Origin: Pigoraptor chileana
Lineage: Eukaryota > Opisthokonta > Filasterea
Assembly: GCA_943704495.1 (NCBI GenBank)
Contig: CALSCR010001678.1
Span: 1 to 31,597 of the forward strand
DNA length: 31,597 nt
Reading direction: 5' to 3'
Of the stretch, positions 9,722 through 22,151 are shown one piece after another; position 1 is the first letter of the stretch; each line of letters starts with the position of its first letter. The notes beneath the pieces were generated by a model. The model searched no databases and was not told the origin of the DNA. It saw only the letters and a program-made list of their open reading frames with translations. Position numbers and translations under genes: made by a program.

Positions 9722-12700
9722 ATGGCGCAACAGCACCAGCGTCATATTCTGTACGACCTCTGGGAACCGGCGGAGTGGGATGATTCTGCTCAAGAGGTGC
9801 GTTGGAATTGATTACCGGACGTTGTGTGGAGGCTTGGACTCATTATGCTGATAATTTTCGTTTTGTTTGCTCTTTACTTTGCAGAACGTGGACGAGCGAA
9901 ATCTGTTAGACAGTGGGCTGCGTGTGTGTTGTGTATCTGTTGTATATGTGTGGGGTGGTGGGTGGTGTATGTATGGGTTGTGTAGGTGTGGGTGTACGTG
10001 TGTGCGCGCGCGTGCTTGTGTGTGTGCGTGGTATGTGTTGTGTGTGTGGGTGTGTTTTTGTCTCTGTGTAGATTGTGTTTGCTTCTCTGTGTGTTGTGTA
10101 TGTGAGTGTGTGTGCGTGTATTAGTGTGTGTGTGTGTAGTGCAGTGGTTTTGTGTGTCTGCAGTGTACTTGTGTGCTTTTGTGTCTGTTTGAGGTGTGTG
10201 TGTGTGAGTGGTTTGTTTATGCGTGATGTATGTGTCTGTATTGTGCATTTGTTTGTGTGTCAGTGTGTGTGTGTGTGCGAAATGCGTTTGGTGATATGTA
10301 TTTTGTCTGTCCCATCTCATTCAGTTTTTGTCTCTCGATTTACCACTCTTCAGGACTTGCCAGCTATGCCAGCCGTCGATTGGTGGCGCCTCTGGCCAGG
10401 TGTGTGAGCAGCAACAGTCACCACGACTGACAGAATTTTTTGACAACTTCTGGCTCACCTTGTCGGAATCTCTACTGCAGGCTCGGTGCGTTTGTCCCTG
10501 CAGATCTGTTCGCGCATACAACAGCATCGAATCCGTGGCACTTATCGCTCTCTGGGTGCGTTTTGGTTTGCTCTTAGCTAAGTTGCATGTCTTTTCCAAT
10601 GCTGTGAAACACCCCATGACATTGACACAAGTGTTGCCTTTGTCCTCGACACGCTTGCATTTCACACGTCGTTGCGGCGGCTCCACGCTCTTTTTGATTT
10701 TCCTGACTGCAGCAATTCTGATCTTTTGGCTGTGTTGAGGAGCGACGCCATCGAGATAAGAAGCAATATTGATGGATTTGCCGTCATTCGGGGCTCCTTT
10801 GCATGTGAGTCATCTTGTTGACGGTTGTAATTGCTGCAGCTTGTTCCTTGTGCTTTGATCATTCGCCCGTCTCACTTTCCACTCTGCTTTCCAGTTGACC
10901 GGGATCCGTCTCCTCATTGGCGCTGTGTGGCGTGGAGTCCGGACAGTTCAACCGTCGCGTTCACCTTTAGGTTGGTTAAACGGTGGTGGCGTATTCGTGA
11001 CCAACTGGTATTTCTCCACACTGATCATATTCTCCTACTCATCCTATTTTCAAAATTCATGCTGGCTTAACATTGCGACAGCACTGGCCATGTGGCTGTT
11101 GTTGACGGGAATGCGAGGCAGTTTCGGTTGGCGAGCTCGGTGGACTCTGTGAGGGCTGCATCTGTTCAAGCCACGGCCATTTCTTCGCTTACATGGGGAA
11201 GGAATACTCGTGGATCAGGACGAGAAGAATCTGGGTTCGTTTTACTCTCCGGTGTACAATTTTTGTTTGGTTGTCTCTGGGTTCTGGACCTTGTTAAGAA
11301 TTTGCTGCCTCTGACATTTTTGTTTCTTTCGGCTATGTTCTCTTTTCATATTCAGGGACTACGAGCTTTTCGCCCTTCATTATGATGGCACACTCAAAAC
11401 ATTCTTTGTGAGGTGAGCTGTCATAAAACGAATGCAGATCAGCAGACATGTCTTTTTGGATTGCATGTGTCGTTTCCTTGAGCATCTTGTTCCCATTGTT
11501 AATTGATCGATCATTGTTGCAGCATACGCGACGGCGCCCCTCAGTCTATCTCCAATATTCGCTCCTTCACGGGGCTTGCTGCTGTTGGTGCTACTGCAAT
11601 CGCGTATGATCCCTCACGGAATATTTTGCTGGCCTGCTCTCACTTGAAGGAAGCTGAACCTGAATCCCGTCAAGGTAAGTTCTGCATGAGCCTTCATCTT
11701 TCTGTGCATATCTGGTGCCCTTTAATTTTGATCCATCGATTCCTCTTGGCGCCCTGCATGGCACAGCTGGCAGTGTGCGCTCGTCGGTTTCAATCTGGAG
11801 AGAGACTGCGGAAGCCCCGTTTCTGCAGCGCATTGGTGGGCTTGACGGGAGTGACCATGAGGTGAGAAATTGGCACGGCTACATTGTTTCACATTGATGT
11901 TGATATCAAAGATGATTAACTAGCTTGCCCTCGTCCATTTCTTGCCATCGATCAATTTGAAGGTGGGCAGCCTCGATCGGCCTGATAGTCAGGGCTCATT
12001 TGGACGGGCGGTTGGAATTATTCGACGTCTTGCCCTTGGCAGTAAAAGCGAGACTATATGTCACGCAATAGCGGTGCGAATTTCCCCTGATTCAGGGCAC
12101 GTTGCGGTCCTCCTAGGCGACGGCACGTGCCATGTGCTGCAGCTTCCCTCGTTGCGCCACGTGCGCACCTTTGGGGAGTTGGGAAGGGCTGGGTCTGGCA
12201 CACACGACGATTCAGAGCCCCGGTAAGCAACTACAACATTGATTTCTCTTCTCTTTATCGCTTTTTACAATTGATTGCTCGCTGAATTTCATGATGTCTA
12301 ATTCTTGCAGGCGGGATTGTGTATGGGACATTGTCTGGTGGTCGCCATTCTCGCTTGCAATTGCCTGGAAAGAAGGCGATGTTATCGTTGCTTCCATAGC
12401 GACGGGGGAGAATCTTCTGGGACGGCAGCCCGAACGCTGTGCACCCCAGCCACGATTGGCAGCGTCGGCGGCTCTGCAAAGCTCCATCTCCGAAAAAATC
12501 GATGGAATGCTCGTCCTTGAGGGGGTGGACGCTGAAAAGGTACTCTCCTCCTTATATTGTTTCCATGGTTTCATGCATATCATATGGTCACTAATAGTCG
12601 TTTATTGGTCTTCTTTTAGGTCAGTACAGTGGACGCCGACGATATGTCTGCGATTGGGGGGATGACGGCGCGGTTGCGTTCTGCTATCAACTTGCGTTCT

Positions 12701-15700
12701 GCTATCAACTACCTCTTCCATTTCGTTACGGATGCTGATCGAGATGCTGATTCCGGCAATGTTTCGATAAATGGAAAGTCACGGGTGCAGCGACTGCTGT
12801 GGATTCGCCCCACAACTCCTGAAAGTCTTTTTCGAAGGCATATTGACGCTGGCGAATACGGTGACGCGCTTGTTCTCGCGCACCTTTATGCCCTTGATGC
12901 GGACTTGGTGTACATGCGTCAATGGACTAAAGCGGCCGTTTCCCGTGCATCGGTCGTCGACTACCTGAGCAAGATAACCAACACAGAGTGGGTTGTCGCG
13001 GAATGCATATCTCGTGTGCCTCACTCGTTCGAATCGGCTCGGCTACTGCTTGAGTATGGCCTGCAAAAAGCAACGGTTCCCCGCCTCGCCTCTGTCGCAC
13101 ATTCTTTGAAAAACGTTGACACTGACGCCGATGACAGCTCAGACGAGGACAGCGGCAACGGGACTGCAGGTCATGCGAGGAGAGGTAATCATCTCCCACG
13201 CAGCGCACTATTGGACTCGGAAGTCGCCGTCCTGCGCCAGCGGCGAGTCTTGCTGAAGTTCATGGATCGTCTCTCCTCCTACGAAGCAATATGCCGCAGC
13301 ATGAAATCTCGCTTCGATGACGATGAATTTCGGCGATTTCGTGAAGCCGACATGATTGAAATTGCAGCCAACTACGCAGTTGGAGAATCGCTTGAAGCGC
13401 TTGAAATTGTCCTGACGCGTCATGGGGAGGTGGCAGCGCATCTTCTCCCGCTTTTGTCCTGCATTCCCGAAACTGTCAATCCGCGAGATTTTTCAGACCT
13501 TCTGCCTGTTTGGGAAGGTAATGAACTAGCTGTGATAGAGTCGCGTCCATGGCGTGCTCACCGTGACTGGGCGGAGGTGGACTGGATTGAGGAAGTGTGC
13601 GGCCCCACCACCCACCAGCGCGCTGTTGGTGACGGAAGGGCACCTTACAGCGACTCTTCCAGGCAGCTTCACTCCTTTGTTCTTCCTTCGGGCGGGTCGG
13701 CACGCGCAGTGGCGGGCGATTGGTATTGTGAGCGGGCAAAGGAGATCGAGGCGTCAAGTGGCCTTGTAGACTGGGCTCTCGCATTAATTGAACTCGCCGC
13801 ACAAAAAGGATTTGAGGATTTCGTCGCCGCCGTTCGACGCGACGTTTTGTGTCTGAGGACGTTGGTTTTCCGAGCAGGAGCACCAGTCTCCTTCGGTCTC
13901 CCTCAGCTATTTGAGTTGGGCACTCAGGAGCGCCTTCGTATGATGGTAGCAAAATCTTCCTCCGAGTCGTTTGCACGGGACATGAAGGAGATGTGCTTGC
14001 CTTATCTTCGCAGTCTATGTAACGCCGACTCGGCCGGGCTGAGCGTTCTGAAAGAATGTTTGATGGAATTTGCATCAGAAGGGCAGTTTTCGGAATGCGT
14101 TGCTGTCTTTCGCGAATCACGTCCGGGCATGGCATTGTCGAGTCGGATTTTGGCTGATGACCAACTCCTCACCGAAGCCATTTTGGGCTGTGGGTATGCG
14201 TGCAAGGCAGTAAGCACACGCACAGTGACGGATATGAAGGCATGTGTCGAATGTCTGCCCCAGCGAGAGTTGGACATTGCGTCGTCCGCTTACCGTGTGT
14301 TGTACGACCGAGTTGACGCCTTCATTCGCCATGTCGTTGCCTTTGAGACACTTGTGCGCCATGGACTGGGCCAACCGCTCGCCTATTTCCTCGATTGCAA
14401 CAACGACTTGGATGGTGCGCGGTCTCTCTTCCTTCGCATGGCTCGGAGCTTTGCGCGCTCAAAATCCTCCAAGGCAGAATGGCGCTCGCTTCACGAAGAC
14501 TTGTGCACCCTGCGCCGGAGCGCATTCCCGTCGCTGGAGGAAGAGTGCGCTCATTCAGCGTTTGCTGCGGCCGTGCTTTCATCCGGGCGCCATGAGATTT
14601 TCGATTTAGTGCGTGATCTTTGGGGCTCTGAGAGCCCACGTCTGTCTGCAGAGGAGGCGAGCGAGTTAGTTGTCGCTGCCGCACGGGAATATTTTAATTC
14701 GGCGGGCTCGCTCAGTGATGGCAGTCTTATTCTTGCTCGAAAGTGTCTGAAACTGGCACCGGAAGATGAAGCGATATCAGCCGAGCTTCGACTAATTGAA
14801 GCTGTTGACCTTTTGCATGGGGGTGGCGTTGACATGCTTCCAATTCAAGTCCGCCTCTGCACCGATAAGCTCGATTTGGTGCAACGTTTTCTGTGGGCAG
14901 GCCCGCGGGCATACAAGAAAACGCAGCACGTTTTGGAGCTGGGTCGTTTCCTCGGGCTTTGCGATGTTCCCAATGGAGCGGACGGCAGCATCGCAACCGG
15001 ATCTGCACCCATTCTCGCTCTTATTGCGTCTCGTTCGACGGACTTGGGCGACTACTCGGCAGCGTACGCAATTCTCGCCGATGCTGTAAAGGCCGGTAAC
15101 GGCGTTGTTTGGGAAGCGTGCCGCGATCTGGCTGCGCAGGGTGCTGGTGCACTCTCTCTGGGACAGTGTCGCCGCATGGCGTCGTTCGCTATTGCACACG
15201 CCCCAGCCTCTCTTGTTGCGGGCTGTGTTGCGCTTTGGCGGACCGTTGAGGCGTCTCAAGAGAGCAATGCAAACAATAATGATGACCTGGATTCTCTCAA
15301 GGGACTGCGCAATCAGTGGACTTCGGAGGGTGGTGTGTCACCAAAATTGTCGTTGGGACTGTCGGAGCTTGTTTATCCGCAGAACGCACTGTCACTAGCA
15401 GCACCGTTTTCTGAAGCGAACGAGTCTGTTGCCATTTTGCGGACCTGGTGTGGCATAGAGAGCGCAGCACATGAACTCCCGGATAAAGCACCCGACTATG
15501 CGACGCTTCTTCACGATCACTCCTTTCTTGGCAGTGCGCTTCCTCTCTCGCTCGCTCAGCGGCTATTTCACACTGCCACATCCCGGGGGCTGCAAGGGGA
15601 GGGCTACGTTATCGATGCGGCAGTGGCCCTTGCGCTCGAGAATGTCGGGCGTGACTCGCCATTTGCATTCGCCATACTTCTCGATCTCCCAGCCGCTGCC

Positions 15701-18700
15701 TTTGCTGACCGAGTTTTCGGCATGCTTCCGAACAGTGAACCTGTCTACCTGATGGCTTGTTCCTGCTTTCTACTGCGCCTTTGCAACCGGTTCCGGGGTA
15801 CCTCTGCTGCTCCTGAATCCGCCGACCATCTGCTTAGCAAACCGCCCGGTGAAATCGTGTCTACTCTGGAGCCGTGGCTCCGTTCGCTTGCGCTTCCGTC
15901 CCCTGCGGCGGACGAGGATGCCTGCCGTGCTGCAACTGTCGCTCGACATTATGTAGAAATGCTGATAAATAGTGCTCAGGCCCGCGTGTTGGAAGCACTC
16001 GGTCAGGGCGTCGATGTGCCGCGATTCGCTAGGGATGATGCCTACAAACGTGACGTCATCTTGATGCTTGCGGAAAACGGCGATGGTGCGTTGGCGACTT
16101 CTCTGTCCCTTGCCGATCGGTATGGCATTTCGAAGACCGAGGTCGCTCTGAGATATCTGGAAGTAATTCTCGTTGGTACAGCGCCTCTGTCAAAGGGAGA
16201 AGTTGAGCAGACCGACCGGGTCCAACCGCTTATCACTGCCCTTCCAGACGTGTCTTATCCTCGACTCCTCGCACTTTACCACCGTGTCAACGGTCGAGAT
16301 CATTCACGCTTGATGGTCGTGCTGTCGATGTTGGCAGAATGTGCTGAGTCGAAGACTGAAGCAGCCGCTGTGCTGAAGGGCGGTGCTGCGGGTTTGGCCT
16401 GGAGCGAGCATCTTTCCGTCCTCCGCAAGCTCCGGCAGGCTGCGGCAGGTATTGACTACAAGATGCTTGTTGATGGTGACGATGAAGCGCGGGAAACTGC
16501 TGTCGCAGAAGTTCTTTCCGACGGGAATGTTCACGTTGTTGCTCGTGCGGTCAGCCGTCTTCCTTGCGGCTCGCTATCGTCTTCCCGTGTGTTTTATTTG
16601 CACATTGTCCGGAAAATGTGCAACCAAGGCACGCGCACTGACTGCGAAGGGCGTTTCAAGGCAGTTGCGGGTGATCTAGGGCGATTGTCAAAGGTCGAGT
16701 TCATATCCCTCGCCCGCGCATTGTGTGTCGGAGTGGATGTCGTGGAAAGTGTCCCAGTTCCTGATCGCATTTATATTGCTCGATCCTTGCTTGGATTTGC
16801 GGAACGTGCGGGATCCACTGTCGCGGCTCCTGCCGGTAAAGGCAAGAAGTCCCGTCCGAAGCCTCAAGGAGCACTTGGAGAGGATGACGTTGACATGGAG
16901 CTTGCGGACGTCGTTCCGGATCTAAAGCGAGTCGTTTCGCATGTCACTTCCATCGATTCCGTGTCATCATTCGACTTCTGCCGCACTGACCGGTCGTACA
17001 TTCGAGCGTATGATCTTGCTTTTGGTGACGCTGCTAAGGTAATTGACAAGGCCATGACAACTGGTAACTTCTGCGTGTGTGTGTTTAGTGGCTCAATCCA
17101 AACCCAATCCCTACTACTATTGCAGCTGTCCGAACTTGGCGTTCGGCTTGTTACCGAAGGGTGGTCACGTGACTCGATTGTCGACTATCTTCGCTTGGCC
17201 AACAACACCTACGGCGTTGTGCTTTCGCTGCACACGATTGTAGCTGACGCAGTTGTAGCTCTGCTTGAGCAATTGAGGAGCAGGTAATGGAAGTCTTTGC
17301 TTTGTATGCAGCAAGGAATTTCCATGAGTTGTATGTTTTGCGATCCTCTCTATCCTCTCTACTTCTCTTGATAGCCCACTGTTACTTGACTGCAGTGGAA
17401 CCTCCACGGATGACATGGCTCGAGCTGGTCATCTTTCGAAAGCGGTGACTATAGCGTTGTCGCTGTCGACCGACTGTGAGCCCCTTGTCGACCATCTGCG
17501 AACTTTTTGTGCGGATCCGTCAGTAAAACAGTCTGCCAGGGAAGCTGTCTTGAACGTTTTGGAGACGGTAATGGCTGAATGCGAGTAATGATTATGTTGT
17601 CGTAACTTTGACCATTCTACTTGGAATTTTGTTGTCCCTGTTCGCCACAGGGTTAACATGTTTGTTTACTCTGAATGGCCGTGTGCCTTTACCATTGTAG
17701 CAACTGGATACCGGATCGGAAGCTCTTCTCCATCTTCGAGTGTCGGCACTGCTGAAGCATGTGTTGGAGCGTGAGGTATGCTGCTTTGATACTCGCTCTA
17801 TCATACTTTTGTGGAACGCATTTCTGGCAACTCATCTGTAGTATACTGTCCAACAGGTTGGGCCGGATGATATTGCTGTGCCATCATCTCGACTGTCCCT
17901 CGTGGAGTCCCTTTTGGCATCGGGTTCCTCGACTTTGACAATTTTTGAGTTGCTTCAACTTTTCGCTGCTGTTGACGGCCGGACTCTCTACAGTCACTTG
18001 TATGAGCGCACTCTATCTGCCTGGGCAGCCGATAAGGACAAGTCGTCTGGGCTTCTTCCACTTGCTCGCGATTTGGATATTCGTGCCATTCTGTCGGAAT
18101 CAGTACGTTATCTTTGCCACTATGTCTGCTTCCCATGTGATTCTTATGCAAATGTTTGTTTTCTGAACCATTACTTTTTTGAAATTTTTGCCTGCAGGGC
18201 GACGATGAAGTGCGCGCACAACTTTCAGTCACTGAAGGCTCTGCGCTGGCATGTGCATATGCAGTTCACTCTGAGCATGCATCGATCCGCTATGGCGCAC
18301 TAGAGGCGATTCGGACTGGTGTTTCCATAATGACAGCATCGGATGCTGGTATTGTTGCTGTCGAAATTCTGCATTCTCGTTTTGTCTCCGACTATGTGGT
18401 TGCTGCAGCCACCAGCGCTTCGCCACTCTTCTTTTCTGCTACTGTGACGATTCTTCAGGAGACTGGCGCCGTTGTGGACGCTGGTGCACTCTGTGCTGTT
18501 CTCATTTCTTCGAATCGTCCGCTTCATGGAGCTGCCCTCGCGCGTGTTGCTCTTGGTTCGCATTCTTCCTTGTGTTCTTCTGCGTATCCTTGCGACCTGC
18601 TCATTCGGTCGCTGTCTTCCTTTCTTAAGTGCTCGGGAACTCCGTTTTGCCACTTGTCTCCTCCCATGTCTGCATTTGTGCCTACAGCCAATGCTGTGCT

Positions 18701-18728
18701 GTCCAAACTTTCATCGCATTCGCATTAA
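9722..18728 (+). CDS. NBAS: NBAS orthologue (Sec39-domain subunit of the NRZ/Dsl1 tether), 18 exons
   Basis: NBAS links ZW10/RINT1 into the ER tether that receives COPI vesicles, and in animals also acts in nonsense-mediated decay. Exons: 9722-9796, 9885-9921, 10354-10399, 10481-10555, 10713-10804, 10895-10970, 11082-11234, 11356-11412, 11523-11674, 11767-11861, 11963-12222, 12311-12539, 12620-17038, 17126-17283, 17396-17567, 17701-17775, 17857-18102, 18198-18728. All phases agree; about 2315 residues, close to the human length. The N-terminus has the family-like ILYDLWEPAEW, then a WD40-like propeller to about residue 470 (HWRCVAWSPDSSTVAFTF). The linker matches NBAS strongly (TTPESLF, LDADLVYMRQW), and Sec39 sequence covers about 660-1290. 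The 17039-17125 intron (87 nt) has no in-frame stop. The exon 11 acceptor could be 11924 instead of 11963. Confidence 0.95.
9922..10353 (+). repeat. TG-rich simple-sequence intron 2 of NBAS
   Basis: This 432-nt intron is the longest in the gene. From 9922 to about 10280 it is dominated by TGTG and TGTTG units with very few adenines on the + strand, then returns to ordinary sequence before the TTCAG acceptor at 10353. The donor lies inside the repeat, so the exact 5' splice position is uncertain; GT at 9922 gives the right phase. Long open frames through it on both strands are composition artefacts. Confidence 0.85.
12674..12709 (+). repeat. 18-bp in-frame tandem duplication in NBAS
   Basis: Two identical 18-bp units (12674-12691 and 12692-12709) encode LRSAIN twice at about residues 468-479. 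The repeat sits at the end of the propeller region where it meets the alpha-solenoid linker. The exact identity at DNA level suggests a recent duplication. Confidence 0.95.
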
Positions 18729-19075
18729 ACATGATGTGACATGCTGAGACCCTCGCGGTCCACAGGCCACTTGATTTGAATTCTAGTTGAATGTTTTTGA
18801 TTCAGAACATATCTCCCGGTCTCACCGGCGTTGCGCAAAATACCCCTGTATCTGATGTCGTGTAGCCCTGTGGAACAAGTGAACTCCAGAATCTCTCCGC
18901 ACTGCCGAGGGTATTGCTGGTGCATAAACGTCGGCAATTTAGAAAACACACACAATACATTGCGCAAGTCAACTGGAAACTAGGACAATGTAGTCTGTCA
19001 GTAGTTTGCTTAAGCATCAATAGAAATGCATTGAACTGGCAAGGCTTATATTAACCGAGGGACCAGCCCTTCCCT
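18729..19075. other. Convergent 3' region between NBAS and the PWWP gene
   Basis: This 347-bp interval holds the 3' ends of two converging genes. It contains no open frame with family resemblance, no RNA gene and no clear repeat. Confidence 0.55.
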
Positions 19076-22000
19076 CTACGGAGCCACTTTGAGACGACGC
19101 ATGGTAGACTCGCGTTCTCCATCTTCCCAGGCTCGCGACGTCTGGGCTACCCGAAACGATGAGCTATCTTCAAACAAAACGTCCGACAGCAATATTTGCT
19201 CAGCGCGCGCTTGGCTGACGCCGGGAATGGTCAACACCATCAATCGAACGATTGTCTCCGGCAAAAGCACGTTCAATACATAATCTCGCGACACCGGAAG
19301 GCTTCCTAATACACCGCCATGCGGATGGCCAACGAAACGACTGAAAAGAGCGGTTGCTAGTTTCTCCCAGTCCGCCTCACGCAGAGGCCCGAGGCCGGTG
19401 GACAAGTTCCGTTTCCGGCTTGAAAGATCGCTGAAGTAGGATCTATGGCGCATGCATGCTTCATGTCCCGAGGCAATCGCCGTCAGCGATACAACGAGAA
19501 CGTCCAGCTTCCCCAACCAATCGTCAATGTTCACGGAAGGAAGACCCAAAAGGGGCGCCGGATCCAAATCGTCATCTTCGCTCTCATCGTCGGAATGGCC
19601 ATCGGCAATGTCGCAAGAAGAAGCCTCCGGCACAACACAAGGGATACCAATCGAGACGGATGAGGGGCTTCCTGTCGGGTCAGCATGTTGTTCTTGGAGC
19701 CGCCGCGAGGCTTTGTGGTACCGTGCTTGAAGCCTATACTTTCGAATAAGAGGAGAGATACCATCAATTGCCTTCTTCTGTACGTCTGCTTCGAGGGCCT
19801 TCATAGCAGCCTGCACAATGCAAAAAAAAAAAACGAAAGATGGTAAATAACGCAATGGCCAACTACCTCAAAAGGGCATACCAAAATCAGGCAGAATAGG
19901 GATTTCACCTTGAATTCGGGGGAAGCGCAGGCAGTGCTGTGCTCCGTATACTTGTAACGAATAGGCTTGATCCAGTCGGGGGAAGTTGATGAAATCTTCC
20001 AATACGTGCATGCACCTCGCAGGTTGCTGTAGGCGTTGAGAGTCTCAGCACAATTGTAATTTTTGAGGGACTGAGGAAATTGCAGGACATTGCACGGCAC
20101 GACATAGTTTGCATTCCAACAACTTACGCTGGATCATAAGGAAAAGGGATAATCCCTATCCTCAGCACGGACCGCCCTGCACCGGCCTTTTTAGTCGACG
20201 CATGCCTGACGGACAGAACCTGTACAGACGGATACACCAAATTTAACAAGGTATCGCAGCACTGTGTAATAATCATTCACGTGACGTGACAATAATGACA
20301 ACGAACAATTCACAGTGGACAGTGCAGCAGTTTCCCGCCAATGACAAGGCAAACAACCTTGTAAGGAAGCCACGGAGATCCTTTTTTCATCAAGCACCAG
20401 ACATTGGCATCCTCCTTGAGAAAACCGAAATACCCCTCTGCAAGATGGTGCACAACAAACACCGCAAGACCGGCCATAAATGTGAGCAAACTATGGTTGA
20501 GATACTCAAAAATAAAAGCATCTGACAATGACCTGCAAAAGCAGCAAGCACTGACGACAACAATGACGCTTACCGGTTGTTCGATTCGAGTGTATGTTAC
20601 CAAACGCTGGTTGAGCCAAGTCATCATCCGTGTCCGCACCTGGGTCATCAGTGCTAGCATTCACAACTCTGACATGGCTGTCTGAGTGTGAGTAAAGACC
20701 GAGACACACCATTCTCACAATCCGGACAGCATTCTTGAAGGCATCAAGTGTTCCATCACCAGGAAGCGTGCAAGACGGCTCCGATTCATTACTGGCGTGA
20801 ATAGGAGGACTACCAGCGGACCGGCCGCCCGACGCATCCCAAATTTCAAATTCGCTTCGGTGAGGTTCGTAGGCAGCAAGCAATGAAGAGCTCACAATAG
20901 CCGTCGCCCTACGATTAACGGTCAGAGAAATCGAATACAACTGGTCAGGGCGGCCCATGACAAAGATTAGCCCGGCAGGGGCGGGAAAGCATCCGACATA
21001 TTCAAGTTGAACTTACCCGTCCAGATTGATGTATTTCACAACCCACTGAGTATCCCGATGTGGCTCCAAAGTTGCCGTGTTCGCCCCCATCACTTCCGTC
21101 AACTGCCGACACAATTGGTAGGCCATCAAACATTAAATGCCAATCTCAAAACATTTCGTTTCCTCATAACTGAACTGCGGAGTTAGCTTTCGGTTTCCAT
21201 TTCGTTTTGCATTTACACTTACCACGATGGCGGGCCACCGTCTTCCAGACTTGACCGGGGTCCACACGATCTCGCCAGGGCAATATACTACATTGTCGCA
21301 ACGGAATATACGGAGCACAAGATCGCCGTTGATATCAGGTGGAAGGGTAGCGTTTGAAACGCGAAAGTGTTCATGCCAAAGAAGTGGTTGCAGTGTACTT
21401 TGCGAACGTCGTACTTACATGTAGGTGGATCCCAAGTTTGTAAAGTGGCAAGCCACCGGTCGTCAGACAATAACGCTTGTGTCCGACGCCGCGCGTCATG
21501 GCCCACAGCTTCATTTTCGATTCGCCGAAGATCCACCCCGAATCTTTGCAAGACATCATCGAGGGCATTTGAGAATGCCACACTATGGCGACGGTCGTTC
21601 AGTCCCCCCGTCACAAAAGTCTTCGAAGCATGGTCACGAAAAGCACATATCTGACGAGATGCTTTTATATGCACCCTATGGAAAAGTAAGGGTCCATGCA
21701 TTGTAGAGGTGTCAAAAAAATCTTCAAGCTGAGACGTACATATCCGCACAACTTGGTATTCGGGTATTGACGCACCTTGTACGGTCGCCAAATGACTCGA
21801 TGACGCAACAGTTTTCATCATGGCCATCATTGCCTGCTTCGTCCGTTTCAGTACAGGCAATGCGTTGCTACGAGCCAGAACAACAGTATGCACGAACAAC
21901 AGTATGGACGCATATGGAATAAAATGTTGGTCAAAAATAATGTCATGCAGCATTGAGCTAATTGACAAAACGACATCACATGAATCAGTTGGCTTACCCC

Positions 22001-22141
22001 TGGCCACCATGGATAATGAGGGAATTTTACCCAACAAAGGCTACCCTCATCAAGCATTTCCCTCTGTGTGTAAGGAAGGACTATGGGGTCAAGATCACTC
22101 CACTGCGTTCCGTACACTGCGTTCCGTAATCTCGACCCCAT
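19076..22141 (-). CDS. Triple PWWP-module protein, nine exons
   Basis: Exons on the minus strand: 22141-21998, 21833-21419, 21287-21223, 21102-21017, 20908-20574, 20437-20358, 20219-20128, 20026-19909, 19810-19076. All phases agree, giving 689 residues from the proposed ATG. Module 1 has GSLCWVKFPHYPWWPG at residues 33-48. Module 2 starts CPGEIVWTPVKSGRRWPAIV at 189-208. Module 3 has VWCLMKKGSPWLPYKV at 361-376. Each is followed by a strand like VRI, VVKYI or VLRIGI and then helices, as in PWWP domains. These domains bind methylated histone lysines together with DNA, so a chromatin role is inferred. Only module 1 keeps a canonical PWWP core. The C-terminal part has an acidic run near the middle and a helical end (YVLNVLLPETIVRL) that recalls PWWP3A/MUM1-type proteins from memory. 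The start is uncertain because upstream sequence stays open for several codons and lies in an inverted repeat. Confidence 0.75.
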
Positions 22142-22151
22142 AGCCCTTCCT
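22073..22151. repeat. Imperfect hairpin with internal 14-bp tandem duplication
   Basis: Arms at 22073-22090 and 22134-22151 are 18-bp inverted copies with one mismatch. The loop carries two identical 14-bp units, CACTGCGTTCCGTA, at 22101-22114 and 22115-22128. The structure covers the proposed first codons of the PWWP gene, so residues 7-13 of that protein are encoded by the duplicated unit. Confidence 0.85.

Noticed and set aside
9874-10320. 148-residue His/Thr-rich minus-strand frame and Cys/Val-rich plus-strand frames through the TG-rich tract
   Set aside because: They are direct translations of a simple-sequence intron that splits clear NBAS exons.
20027-20080. TTTCCTCAG acceptor at 20071 for exon 8 of the PWWP gene
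   Set aside because: It gives a 57-nt intron and a phase clash with the last exon. The TACAG acceptor at 20027 gives a 101-nt intron and consistent phase.
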